A stretch of DNA of 21,132 bases from Clostridia bacterium (GCA_017382555.1 JAFOAB010000222.1:1-21132); one strand, 5' to 3'. Counted from the stretch's first letter, positions 13,685-21,132 are shown. A program made the numbers and translations. Notes: generated by a model from the letters alone, not told the origin.

Positions 13685-16024
13685 ATGATAACTGAAAGAA
13701 TTAAAAGCTTAAAAGACTTTATATGCTCCTTCCCACCGGAGGTTTTTTCCACCCGTGCGGAGATAATTACGGAGAGCTACAAAAAAACGGAGGGTATGCC
13801 CTATATCCTTCGCCGCGCCATTGCCTTTAAGGATATTATGGAGAACATAGATATCCATATAGGCGAAATGGAGATGATCGTCGGTGCGCTCAGCGGTAAG
13901 GCCCGCGGATGCCAGGTGTATCCGGAGTACGATATGACCTTCCTCATCAACGAGATGGACGGTCTTGCCGACAGAAATACGGACAGATTCGTTATCTCCG
14001 AGGAGGCAAAGGCGAGCCTTAGGGATATCTATCCCTATTGGCAGGATAAGACGGTTGCGCACTACGCCTCTCTTGAAATGACGGAAGAGCAGAAGGATGC
14101 CGCCGCATCTCTTGTATTTATACTTACCTCCATGCGCTCGGGTATCGGCCATCTTGTTATAGATTACCGCTCCTTCCTTGAAAACGGTATTAAGGGCGTA
14201 ATGGAAAACGCAAACAAGCACCGCACCGAGGAAAATGCGGATTATTACGATGCGCTTGATATTACCTTAAACGCGGTATGCACCTACGCAAGGCGTTATT
14301 CCGTACTTGCGGCAGAAGAGGCAAAGACGGAGACAAACGAGGTGCGCCGTGCGGAGCTTCTGGAGATTGCAAGAGTGCTTAATAAGGTGCCCTACGAGCC
14401 TGCCGAGACGTTTTTTGAGGCTGTGCAGTCCTTCTGGATGATCCACCTTGCCCTGCATCTCGAATCCAGCGGTCACAGTATGTCTCCCGGTCGATTTGAC
14501 CAGTATATGTACAGCTTCTACGAAAGCGATCTTAAAAAGGGCAAAACGCGCGAGGAGCTTGAGGAAACGCTTCACTTCCTCTGGCTTAAGTTCTTTGAGC
14601 TGAATAAGATAAGGGATAAGGTCAGCACCATTGCCTTCGGCGGCTACCCGATGTTCCAGAATCTTATAGTCGGCGGCATAAATGAGGATGGCGAGCTCGT
14701 TGTAAACGATCTTTCCTACCTCTGCCTTGAGGCAACCCGTCAGATAGCTCTGCCGCAGCCCTCCCTTTCCATACGTTGGAACGAGAAGGCGGATAAAAGG
14801 TTCCTCCTTGCTGCGCTTGATACCGTGCGTATAGGCGGCGGTATGCCCGCAATGTTTAACGATAAGACCCTTATCGGCAATATGCTTGCAATGGGCTATA
14901 ACGAGCGTGAAGCGAACGATTACACCATCGTAGGCTGCTCCGAGACCACGGGCAACGGAAACGTGGAGCCTTGGCTTACCGGTGGATTCTTGAACGTGGC
15001 AAAGGTTCTGGAGCTTACGATGTTTGACGGCTTTGACCCCGTATCCAAGAGGGAATTCCCCTTTAAGACGGGCAACGTCGACGATATGAGCTTTGAGGAG
15101 TTCTATGCGGCGTTTAAGACACAGCTTGCACACTATCTTTGCCAAAACGTAAAGGGCGACGATATCCTTGACGCCCTGCACGGTAAATACGTGCCCACCC
15201 CCTTTACCTCCGCCTTTATCAAGGGCTGTGCGGAGAAGGGAAGAGATAACCTCAACGGCGGTGCAAAGTACAATTCCACCACCCTGCAGATGGTTGCCGT
15301 GCCGAACGTTATCGACTCCATAATCGCCATCAAGAAATTTGTATACGATGAAAAGACCGTAAGCTTCAAAAAGCTGAAGGAAGCACTTCTCAATAATTTC
15401 GAGGGTGATGAGTATCTGCGCAATCTGCTGCAGAACAAGTCCGTAAAGTACGGCAATGATGACGACAGCGTAGACCTTATAGGCAAGGATCTCGTTGATT
15501 TCCTTTACGATGAGGTAAATAAGTACGAAAGTCCCAGAGGCGGCAAGTACCGTCTTGCGCTTTACACCATCGCTTCAAACGTATTGTTTGCAAAGCATAC
15601 GGGTGCAACTCCCGATGGCAGAAAAGCGTTTGACAATCTTGCGGACGGCGGTGTTTCCGCAGGGCACGGCAGGGATAAGCTCGGTGCTACCGCGCTTCTT
15701 AACTCCGTTGTTAAGCTCACACCCTCCAAGATGCTCGGCTCCAGTCTGCTGAATCTTCGCCTAACCCCCAACTTCCTTACCGACGAAAATAAGGAAAAGA
15801 TCGCGGACCTTGTGCGCACGTACTTCAAGCACGGCGGTCAGCACATTCAGTTCAACGTGTTTGATGCCGAAATGCTTCGCGATGCGCAGGTGCATCCCGA
15901 AAAATATCCCACGCTTATGGTGCGCGTTGCGGGCTTCTCCGTTCTGTTTACAACGATAGAGCGTGCCCTGCAAAACGATATAATCGAGCGTACGTGTCAG
16001 GAGTCGGGAGGCGCAAAATGGTAA
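13685..16024 (+). CDS. Glycyl radical enzyme (pyruvate formate-lyase-like), substrate unknown
   Basis: A 779-residue glycyl radical enzyme. The radical loop near the C-terminus reads VRVAGFSVLFTTIERAL with Gly750, and the active-site cysteine is Cys418 in VGCSET. Glu420, two residues after the cysteine, is the arrangement of diol dehydratases, choline lyase and related decarboxylases, whereas true pyruvate formate-lyase has two adjacent cysteines. The length fits the dehydratase/decarboxylase branch. The activase gene overlaps its end by 7 bp. The ATG at 13685 begins the conserved N-terminus (MITERIKSLKDF), but no Shine-Dalgarno site is visible in the 25 bases before it, unlike most neighbours. 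A diol dehydratase is the simplest guess; the motif GCSET does not let me name a substrate, and a new reaction is possible. Confidence 0.93.
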   Translation: MITERIKSLKDFICSFPPEVFSTRAEIITESYKKTEGMPYILRRAIAFKDIMENIDIHIGEMEMIVGALSGKARGCQVYPEYDMTFLINEMDGLADRNTDRFVISEEAKASLRDIYPYWQDKTVAHYASLEMTEEQKDAAASLVFILTSMRSGIGHLVIDYRSFLENGIKGVMENANKHRTEENADYYDALDITLNAVCTYARRYSVLAAEEAKTETNEVRRAELLEIARVLNKVPYEPAETFFEAVQSFWMIHLALHLESSGHSMSPGRFDQYMYSFYESDLKKGKTREELEETLHFLWLKFFELNKIRDKVSTIAFGGYPMFQNLIVGGINEDGELVVNDLSYLCLEATRQIALPQPSLSIRWNEKADKRFLLAALDTVRIGGGMPAMFNDKTLIGNMLAMGYNEREANDYTIVGCSETTGNGNVEPWLTGGFLNVAKVLELTMFDGFDPVSKREFPFKTGNVDDMSFEEFYAAFKTQLAHYLCQNVKGDDILDALHGKYVPTPFTSAFIKGCAEKGRDNLNGGAKYNSTTLQMVAVPNVIDSIIAIKKFVYDEKTVSFKKLKEALLNNFEGDEYLRNLLQNKSVKYGNDDDSVDLIGKDLVDFLYDEVNKYESPRGGKYRLALYTIASNVLFAKHTGATPDGRKAFDNLADGGVSAGHGRDKLGATALLNSVVKLTPSKMLGSSLLNLRLTPNFLTDENKEKIADLVRTYFKHGGQHIQFNVFDAEMLRDAQVHPEKYPTLMVRVAGFSVLFTTIERALQNDIIERTCQESGGAKW

Positions 16025-16932
16025 ACGAAATTACCGCAAATATCTTTGATATTCAGCGCTTCTGCCTTTTTGACGGTGACGGAATACGCACCACCGTCTT
16101 CTTCAAGGGATGTCCGCTTCGCTGTGCGTGGTGCTGTAATCCCGAAAGCCAGAGCTTTACCCCACAGCTTCTCATCAAGCCGTGGGACGGCTGTGCCGAT
16201 TGCCGAAGATGCATCGATAAATGCGAGCGCGGTGTGCTTTCCCTTAAAGACGGCAGAATAGTTGCCGACGAGGAAAAGTGCGGACACTGTGCAGAGTGTG
16301 AAAGCCTTTGCGCCTTTGATAAAATAAAGGTGGCCGGCAAAAAATACACCGTTGACGACGTGATGGAAATTATCCTGAAGGATAAGGATTATTACGAAGA
16401 TTCAAACGGCGGCGTTACCCTTTCGGGCGGTGAGGTCACCGCTCATGCGGATTTTGTTTTGGCGCTTATCGATCGCCTTGAAAAGGAAAATATCAGCGTG
16501 ATGATAGAGACCTGCGGCTATGCGGATAAGGACAGCTTTGCAAAAATTGCCGCAAGGGTTAAACGCGTGTATTTTGATATTAAGCTTATCGACAGCGCAC
16601 AGCACGAAAAATATACGGGCAAGGGCAACGAGCTGATTCTTGAAAACCTGAAGCAGGCATCTGCTCTCACCGAAACGGTCGTGCGTGTGCCCCTTATCCC
16701 CGACGTTAATATGAATGCGGAGTTTTATCGCGCGCTCGGAGAGCTTGCGGAGGCACTTCCCGTTAAGGGAGTGGAGCTTCTGCCGTATCACCGCCTCGGC
16801 GTTTCCAAGTATGCCGAGCTCGGTAAGGACTATACCCTTTCCGACCTTCGCCCCGCACCTCGTGCGGAAAACGAAAAGGCGCTTGCTGAAATCAAAAAAT
16901 ATACCTCTAAGCCCGTAGGGTTTAGACAGTGA
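16018..16932 (+). CDS. Glycyl radical enzyme activating enzyme (radical SAM)
   Basis: A 304-residue radical SAM activase that uses S-adenosylmethionine and a [4Fe-4S] cluster to place the radical on Gly750 of the upstream enzyme. The SAM-cluster cysteines are C32, C36 and C39 in GCPLRCAWC, followed by NPESQ. A ferredoxin-like insert has two further cluster motifs, C59-C62-C65-C69 and C88-C91-C94-C98, as in activases of diol dehydratase, choline lyase and decarboxylases but not PflA itself. GGVTLSGGEV (131-140) is the conserved GGE motif. The ATG at 16018 lies inside the last codons of the enzyme gene and has GGGAGG six bases upstream; an earlier in-frame start at 15994 is less likely. The next gene starts 7 bp after the stop codon, so the operon may continue. 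Confidence 0.95.
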   Translation: MVNEITANIFDIQRFCLFDGDGIRTTVFFKGCPLRCAWCCNPESQSFTPQLLIKPWDGCADCRRCIDKCERGVLSLKDGRIVADEEKCGHCAECESLCAFDKIKVAGKKYTVDDVMEIILKDKDYYEDSNGGVTLSGGEVTAHADFVLALIDRLEKENISVMIETCGYADKDSFAKIAARVKRVYFDIKLIDSAQHEKYTGKGNELILENLKQASALTETVVRVPLIPDVNMNAEFYRALGELAEALPVKGVELLPYHRLGVSKYAELGKDYTLSDLRPAPRAENEKALAEIKKYTSKPVGFRQ

Positions 16933-16939
16933 GGAAAAT

Positions 16940-19795
16940 ATGAAAAGAGTAATTTGTATTATGCTTGCAATGATGATGTGTATGGGAGCGCTTGTATCCT
17001 GCGGCGGCTCTGCCACGCAGACGGAGCCCGTTACCGATGGACAGATAACGGATGCACCCGCAACGGATGCTACTGCTACCGACGCACCCGCAACCGAGCC
17101 CGTGACGGAGCCCGTGACGGAGCCCGTGACGGAGCCTGTGACCGAGCCTGCGCTCGCACGTCCCACGGAATTTGACGAAAGCAAAATCGTGCTTTCCTTC
17201 GGTGCTATCTCCGACGTGCACGTTGCCGTCAGCCCCCAGGAAAACAAATCCAAGTTTACCAATGCGCTCAACACCCTTCTCGCTTTTGCAAAAGATGATG
17301 ACGGGGACGGACTTGATGCCGTTGTTATTGCGGGCGATATGATAAGCAATAATTCCAAGGGCGATAAGACCGCAAATTTGGAAATGACCGCATTTGCTAA
17401 AATCGTCAAGGAATTTGCAAATTCCACCTTTGGCACCAACGTGCTTGTTACCCTCGGTAACCACGATACGAGAAGTGAGCTTTCCAAGCTTCCCTCGTTG
17501 TACGATACGTACCTCGGTCAGGAGTATTTTGCAAAGGACGTCGCATTTAATCTTGACAAGGGCTACCGCCACGTAGTAATAAACGGCTACCACTTCATAC
17601 TTGCAGAGCCGCTTGTTTCTCCGTACGGAGAGTTTGACGAGGACGTGCTTAAGTGGATCGACGAAACTCTTGCAAAGATAACCAAAGATAACCCCGATCA
17701 GTACGTGTTCTTCGTAACTCACCCCACAGTTGCAAACACCGTATACGGTAGTGAGGACGATTTCGAGCCCGGTCACAACAGATGGCGCTCCACCAATCTC
17801 GGTGCTGTGCTTGAGAAGTATCCGCAGGTAATAACCTTCAGCGGACATACTCACTCCCCCATCTTTGACGAGCGCTGCATTATGCAGACGGGCTTTACCG
17901 CAGTAAATACCGGCTCCACCGCAAACACCGCGTTCGAGATAGATAAGTACGAGAATATGGTGGAAAACACCCTTCCCGTAATGGATAATCAGGACGTTTC
18001 CACCGGACTTATGGTTCAGGTGGATGAAAACGGCAACGTTAAGATCACACGCATTATGTTCTCCCAGAACGAGGAGATCAAGGATGCGTGGTATCTTGAG
18101 CATCCGCAGGCAGACGGTGCACACCTTGAGACTTATACCCGCGACGGTCGCGAGGCGGCAAACAAGGCACCCGTGCTTCAGGGTGAGATAACCGTTACGG
18201 CTGAAAAGGGAAAGGCGAAGATTTCCTTCCCCGCGGCAACGGATGACGATTTCGTGCATCACTACACCTTCACCGTAAAGGATGCAAGCGGCAAGCAGGT
18301 AAAGGAGATCTATGCACTGACAGATTTCTTCTGTGTTACCGATTCTTCGAAAATGCTGAAGACCTTTACCTACGAGATAGCGCTTGATAAGGGCAGCTAC
18401 ACCGTTGAGATTAAGGCGGTTGACTGCTGGGATGCGGAAAGCGGTACTGTTTCGGCAAATTTTGAGGTGACCGAATCCGCACCCGAGCCTGTAACAGAGC
18501 CCGTTACCGAGCCTGTGACCGAACCCGTGACCGACCCCGTAACCGATCCCACAATAGATCCCGATGACTCGTCGGATGCTGCTATAGCTGTTTTTGATCC
18601 CTCCGTTATCGTGGAGGATATCTCCGGTATAACCGGTGACCAGAAGGGTGTTTCCCTTGAGGGGATGAAGGGTATTTCCTCTCTTGCAGCGCATGCAAAT
18701 AAGAGCGCAGACAAGGTTTGCGTTAGCCTTGAAGCGGCGGGTAGCGAAAAATTTGTAAGATTTACAAACGAGGGCTCGTATACCTACAGCCAGCTGTACA
18801 TCAACCTTGCGGATAACGTATTTACCGAGGGCGCGGAGTACACCTTCAGGCTTACCTTCAAGCTTAACGGCGGATATACCTGCACCGATTCCAAGGGCAG
18901 AGCGGTTATTGCCCGTCTTGTTGACGGTAAGCAGCACGACTTTACCGTTGTTTCCTCGGCCGAGCTTTCCTCCAAGGACTTCTCCGGGTGGACCACGGTT
19001 GAATTCAAAATTACCGCCGATAATGCTCCCACCGTTTTGAGAATTATAATCTTTGCAAACCCCGGTGATTACATTGATATTAAGCGTCTTGAGGTCTACG
19101 GTGACGTTACCCCCGCAGAGCCTCTCGCAGACCCCGTTGTTCCCGCCGCTGATGCAATCAAGATCGCTTGCCTCGGTGACAGCCTTACCTCGGGTGTAGG
19201 CGTGGCCACAGAGCAAAGAGCGGCGCTTTCCTATCCCGGTCAGCTCCAGACACTGCTTGGAAGCAACTATAACGTTCTTAACTGCGGACGCTCGGGCGCA
19301 ACCGTTCTGACAAACGACAGCGAATACTTTAACGGCGGTACGAACGCATATCATTACGGCAGCGTGCAGAAATTTAAGGATGCCAAGGAATTCGCTCCCG
19401 ATATAGCAATTATTATGCTTGGCACGAACGATAGCCCCAGATATCTTGACAAGGCGCAGGGCAATCCCGCAAAGGAAGCGGAATTCAAGGCGGAGTTTAT
19501 AAACGAGCTTACAAGCTACGGCAAGGCGATGGAGGCGGCAAATCCCAACGTTAAGGTTTACCTTATGCTTTGCCCGCCTTATGAGAAGAATGCGGATAAA
19601 AACGAAAATCTCGTAGATAACATCCACCCCATCATCCGTGAAGTGGCGGCAAACAACGGCTGGACCGTTATAGATGCTTACACGCCCATCAGCGAGGTAA
19701 TTAATAACGGAATTTATTCCGATGGGCTTCACTTCGTAAAAGAGGGCTACGCTGTTATCGCAAAAACCGTAGCGGAAGCACTTGGACTTAAATAA
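16940..19795 (+). CDS. Bifunctional surface lipoprotein: metallophosphoesterase and SGNH esterase
   Basis: A 951-residue lipoprotein with lipobox VSC at Cys21 and a TEPV linker (51-70). Residues 82-375 are a calcineurin-like metallophosphoesterase: D92 and H94 in SDVH, GD 132-133, GNHD (173-176), H261 in VTHP and GHTH (302-305). A fibronectin-III-like segment follows (about 408-512), then a second TEPV/TDPV linker (516-541), a jelly-roll, carbohydrate-binding-module-like region (about 552-722) and an SGNH hydrolase (739-951) with Ser748 in LGDSLTSG, NCGRSGA (781-787), Asn830 in LGTND and Asp928/His931 in SDGLHF. Both catalytic sets look intact. GAGGAA precedes the ATG. It could remove phosphate-containing and acyl decorations from the same surface polymer. 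It starts 7 bp after the activase gene and probably shares its transcript. Confidence 0.9.
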   Translation: MKRVICIMLAMMMCMGALVSCGGSATQTEPVTDGQITDAPATDATATDAPATEPVTEPVTEPVTEPVTEPALARPTEFDESKIVLSFGAISDVHVAVSPQENKSKFTNALNTLLAFAKDDDGDGLDAVVIAGDMISNNSKGDKTANLEMTAFAKIVKEFANSTFGTNVLVTLGNHDTRSELSKLPSLYDTYLGQEYFAKDVAFNLDKGYRHVVINGYHFILAEPLVSPYGEFDEDVLKWIDETLAKITKDNPDQYVFFVTHPTVANTVYGSEDDFEPGHNRWRSTNLGAVLEKYPQVITFSGHTHSPIFDERCIMQTGFTAVNTGSTANTAFEIDKYENMVENTLPVMDNQDVSTGLMVQVDENGNVKITRIMFSQNEEIKDAWYLEHPQADGAHLETYTRDGREAANKAPVLQGEITVTAEKGKAKISFPAATDDDFVHHYTFTVKDASGKQVKEIYALTDFFCVTDSSKMLKTFTYEIALDKGSYTVEIKAVDCWDAESGTVSANFEVTESAPEPVTEPVTEPVTEPVTDPVTDPTIDPDDSSDAAIAVFDPSVIVEDISGITGDQKGVSLEGMKGISSLAAHANKSADKVCVSLEAAGSEKFVRFTNEGSYTYSQLYINLADNVFTEGAEYTFRLTFKLNGGYTCTDSKGRAVIARLVDGKQHDFTVVSSAELSSKDFSGWTTVEFKITADNAPTVLRIIIFANPGDYIDIKRLEVYGDVTPAEPLADPVVPAADAIKIACLGDSLTSGVGVATEQRAALSYPGQLQTLLGSNYNVLNCGRSGATVLTNDSEYFNGGTNAYHYGSVQKFKDAKEFAPDIAIIMLGTNDSPRYLDKAQGNPAKEAEFKAEFINELTSYGKAMEAANPNVKVYLMLCPPYEKNADKNENLVDNIHPIIREVAANNGWTVIDAYTPISEVINNGIYSDGLHFVKEGYAVIAKTVAEALGLK
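17093..17150 (+). repeat. 12-bp tandem repeat encoding TEPV units
   Basis: The unit ACGGAGCCCGTG (variants ACCGAGCCCGTG and ACGGAGCCTGTG) occurs about 4.8 times in a row, encoding TEPV. Two units are identical and the others differ by one or two bases, so slippage or recombination could change the linker length in steps of four residues without shifting the frame. Confidence 0.85.
18485..18549 (+). repeat. Degenerate 12-bp repeat encoding the second TEPV/TDPV linker
   Basis: About five units of EPVT or DPVT with varied third-codon bases and GAG, GAA or GAC/GAT at the acidic position. The repeat is older or less homogenised than the copy at 17093-17150 of the same gene. It separates the metallophosphoesterase/fibronectin part from the carbohydrate-binding and SGNH part. 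Confidence 0.8.
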
Positions 19796-19815
19796 GTGAA
19801 TAGGAAGGATAACTT

Positions 19816-21132
19816 ATGAAAAGCAAGAACATTATGAGCCTTATTTCGGTAATACTGATACTCACGTTGGGGCTTTGCGGATGTGCGGCCCAAGTTGACA
19901 CCGTAACAGACCCGGTTACCGAGCCCGTAACAGATCCTACTACAGATCCTGCCACAAATCCCGTAACCGAGCCTGTAACAGAGCCTGTGACAGAGCCCGT
20001 GCGCGATGCGCTTGACAGCCTCAAGCCCTCCGACGGAGATCTTCTCAGGATAGCCTGCATCGGTGACAGTATAACTCAGGGCACCGGTGTTGACGATAAG
20101 GAGCGCGACAGCTATCCCGCGCAGCTTCAGGCGCTTCTCGGCAGTAATTACGTCGTCGGCAACTTCGGCAAGGGCGCTTCTTACGTTCTTAAGGCGGACA
20201 GCAAGTTCAATACCTCCTATAAGGATAGTCCACAGCTTTCCTACAAAAACACCGCGCAGTATCCCGACAGCCTTCAGTTTGAGCCCGACGTTGTCGTAAT
20301 TATGCTCGGCACGAACGATATGCGCCATATGGTCAGCGATGCCGCAAAGGCGGAGTTTAAGGAAACTCTCAAGGAGCTTGTAAAGAGCTACGAGGAGCTT
20401 TCCTCCGTGCAGAAGGTATACCTTTGCACAAACATTCACGCGCTCTCAAGCTCTATGGCAGAGCAGCTTTCAAGCGGTGAGATGGGCAGACTTGTAAAGG
20501 AAACTGCCGAGGCGGCAGGATGCGGATTTATCGACGTTTGCGGTCTTACCTTTGAATATATGAGCGTTTATATGAACACCACCGCCGACAGACTCCACCC
20601 CGGCAAGGAGGGCTACGCGGAGATAGCAAAGGTTATCGAGGCAGGCATCCGCGGTGTTGAAGCGGAGGTAACCGTTCCCGCGGTTTCCGATAGCGGAGTT
20701 GTATTCGTAAGCGGAAGCGGTAAGGCGGAAGGCATCGGTGCAACGCCCGAGACGGCTGTAAAGGATCTTGCGGCGGCGGTATCGCTTCTCCGTAAGAGTG
20801 GCGGAACTATCGTTGTTTGCGGTCCTACCGCAATCGATTACAATATGTTCCTCCCCGATACCGACAAGCTTATCACCGTAACCTCTGTTTATAACGGTGT
20901 GGATTACCGTGCCGCAAAGGGTGCAAAGCTTGATACGTCCCGCTCCATATTCCTTGGCGGCGATTTCAGCTTTGATGCCATTACCCTGAATATGACGGCA
21001 AACAGCGTTATGTTTGTATGTAACTATCATAACGTTACCATCGGTGCGGACGTAAAGTGCACCGTTGCAAGCTCCTCCTATAACTACCCCGTATTCGTCG
21101 CGGGTATAAACGTAGGCAATGCGGGCGTCCCC
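19816..21132 (+). CDS. Surface lipoprotein: SGNH esterase followed by beta-helix domain (3' end missing)
   Basis: An open frame of 439 codons that runs off the window. AGGAAGGAT lies six bases before the ATG. The signal peptide ends in the lipobox LCGC with Cys23; a TDPV/TEPV linker (31-62) follows. Residues 75-280 are an SGNH hydrolase: Ser85 in IGDSITQG, GNFGKGAS (115-122), Asn167 in LGTND and Asp258/His261 in DRLHPGKEGY. It is closely similar to the SGNH domain of the preceding gene (both have GLGSNY-like block LLGSNY and YPxQLQ). Residues 294-439 are a beta-helix domain (FVSGSGKAEGIGATPETAV, NYHNVTIGADV) homologous to the N-terminal domain of the lipoprotein at 6815 (NFHNVTIGENV). The domain order is thus reversed. 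It starts 20 bp after the preceding stop codon. Confidence 0.88.
   Translation, partial: MKSKNIMSLISVILILTLGLCGCAAQVDTVTDPVTEPVTDPTTDPATNPVTEPVTEPVTEPVRDALDSLKPSDGDLLRIACIGDSITQGTGVDDKERDSYPAQLQALLGSNYVVGNFGKGASYVLKADSKFNTSYKDSPQLSYKNTAQYPDSLQFEPDVVVIMLGTNDMRHMVSDAAKAEFKETLKELVKSYEELSSVQKVYLCTNIHALSSSMAEQLSSGEMGRLVKETAEAAGCGFIDVCGLTFEYMSVYMNTTADRLHPGKEGYAEIAKVIEAGIRGVEAEVTVPAVSDSGVVFVSGSGKAEGIGATPETAVKDLAAAVSLLRKSGGTIVVCGPTAIDYNMFLPDTDKLITVTSVYNGVDYRAAKGAKLDTSRSIFLGGDFSFDAITLNMTANSVMFVCNYHNVTIGADVKCTVASSSYNYPVFVAGINVGNAGVP
19906..20001 (+). repeat. Degenerate 12-bp repeat encoding the TDPV/TEPV linker
   Basis: Eight four-residue units (TDPV, TEPV, TDPT, TDPA, TNPV) with diverged codons join the lipidated cysteine to the SGNH domain. 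Similar linkers occur in the lipoproteins at 6815 and 16940, showing a shared way of spacing catalytic domains from the membrane. Confidence 0.8.

Noticed and set aside
16922..19732. Very long antisense open frame (936 codons) opposite the metallophosphoesterase/SGNH gene
   Set aside because: It is the in-register complement of a gene with clear domains and a lipobox; its translation is Cys/His/Arg-rich without recognisable domains, and the opening is explained by absence of TTA, CTA and TCA codons in the sense gene.
17093..20001. CRISPR-like array from the repeated TEPV-coding sequence
   Set aside because: The repeats are 12 bp, contiguous, lack spacers and are translated as protein linkers.

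Overview
The window looks like a chromosomal segment of an anaerobic, spore-forming Clostridia-type Firmicute, probably from a gut or rumen community. The grounds are a SpoVAF/GerA-family germination protein, a TepA-type ClpP-like protease, strong Gram-positive Shine-Dalgarno sites (GGAGG-type), consensus sigma-A promoters, an oxygen-sensitive glycyl radical enzyme with its activase, and lipoproteins with long TEPV/TDPV linkers. I recognise no tRNA, rRNA, CRISPR array, integrase or transposase. The window starts in intergenic DNA and ends inside a gene.

Layout. (1) 31-3791, minus strand: an M20 amidohydrolase, then nrdR and an ABC-F ATPase, ending at an intrinsic terminator. nrdR and the ABC-F gene have their own perfect promoter (TTGACA-N17-TATAAT); the stop codon of the M20 gene lies inside its -35 box, and two candidate NrdR boxes lie 32 bp apart in and just after the promoter. 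(2) 3917-6697, plus strand: tepA-like protease, spoVAF-like membrane protein and a diverged MecA-like adaptor. (3) 6815-9644: a lipoprotein with a beta-helix and a C-terminal SGNH esterase, then an SGNH hydrolase without a signal peptide. A palindromic repeat and a strong terminator follow. (4) 9885-11373: GNAT acetyltransferase and WYL-domain regulator. (5) 11496-13393: an MhpF-type acylating acetaldehyde dehydrogenase and an MhpE-type 4-hydroxy-2-oxovalerate aldolase, translationally coupled. (6) 13394-13684: 291 bp without a gene but full of nested inverted repeats. (7) 13685-16932: a glycyl radical enzyme of unassigned substrate and its radical SAM activase. (8) 16940-21132: two more SGNH lipoproteins, one also carrying a metallophosphoesterase domain, the other with SGNH and beta-helix in the reverse order to the first lipoprotein, and cut by the window edge.

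How they may work together. Four SGNH hydrolases with different partner domains surround a fermentative module. The lipoproteins probably remove acyl groups from, or bind, extracellular glycans, while the aldolase/dehydrogenase pair turns 4-hydroxy-2-oxo acids or free aldehydes into acyl-CoA. The glycyl radical enzyme could feed aldehyde or hydroxy-oxo acid into that pair; no microcompartment shell genes are visible. This link is inferred from gene order only.

The parts most worth a second look are the structured region ahead of the glycyl radical enzyme, the enzyme's unknown substrate, the domain-order swap among the SGNH lipoproteins, and the hairpin that would hide the MecA-like ribosome binding site only in read-through transcripts.
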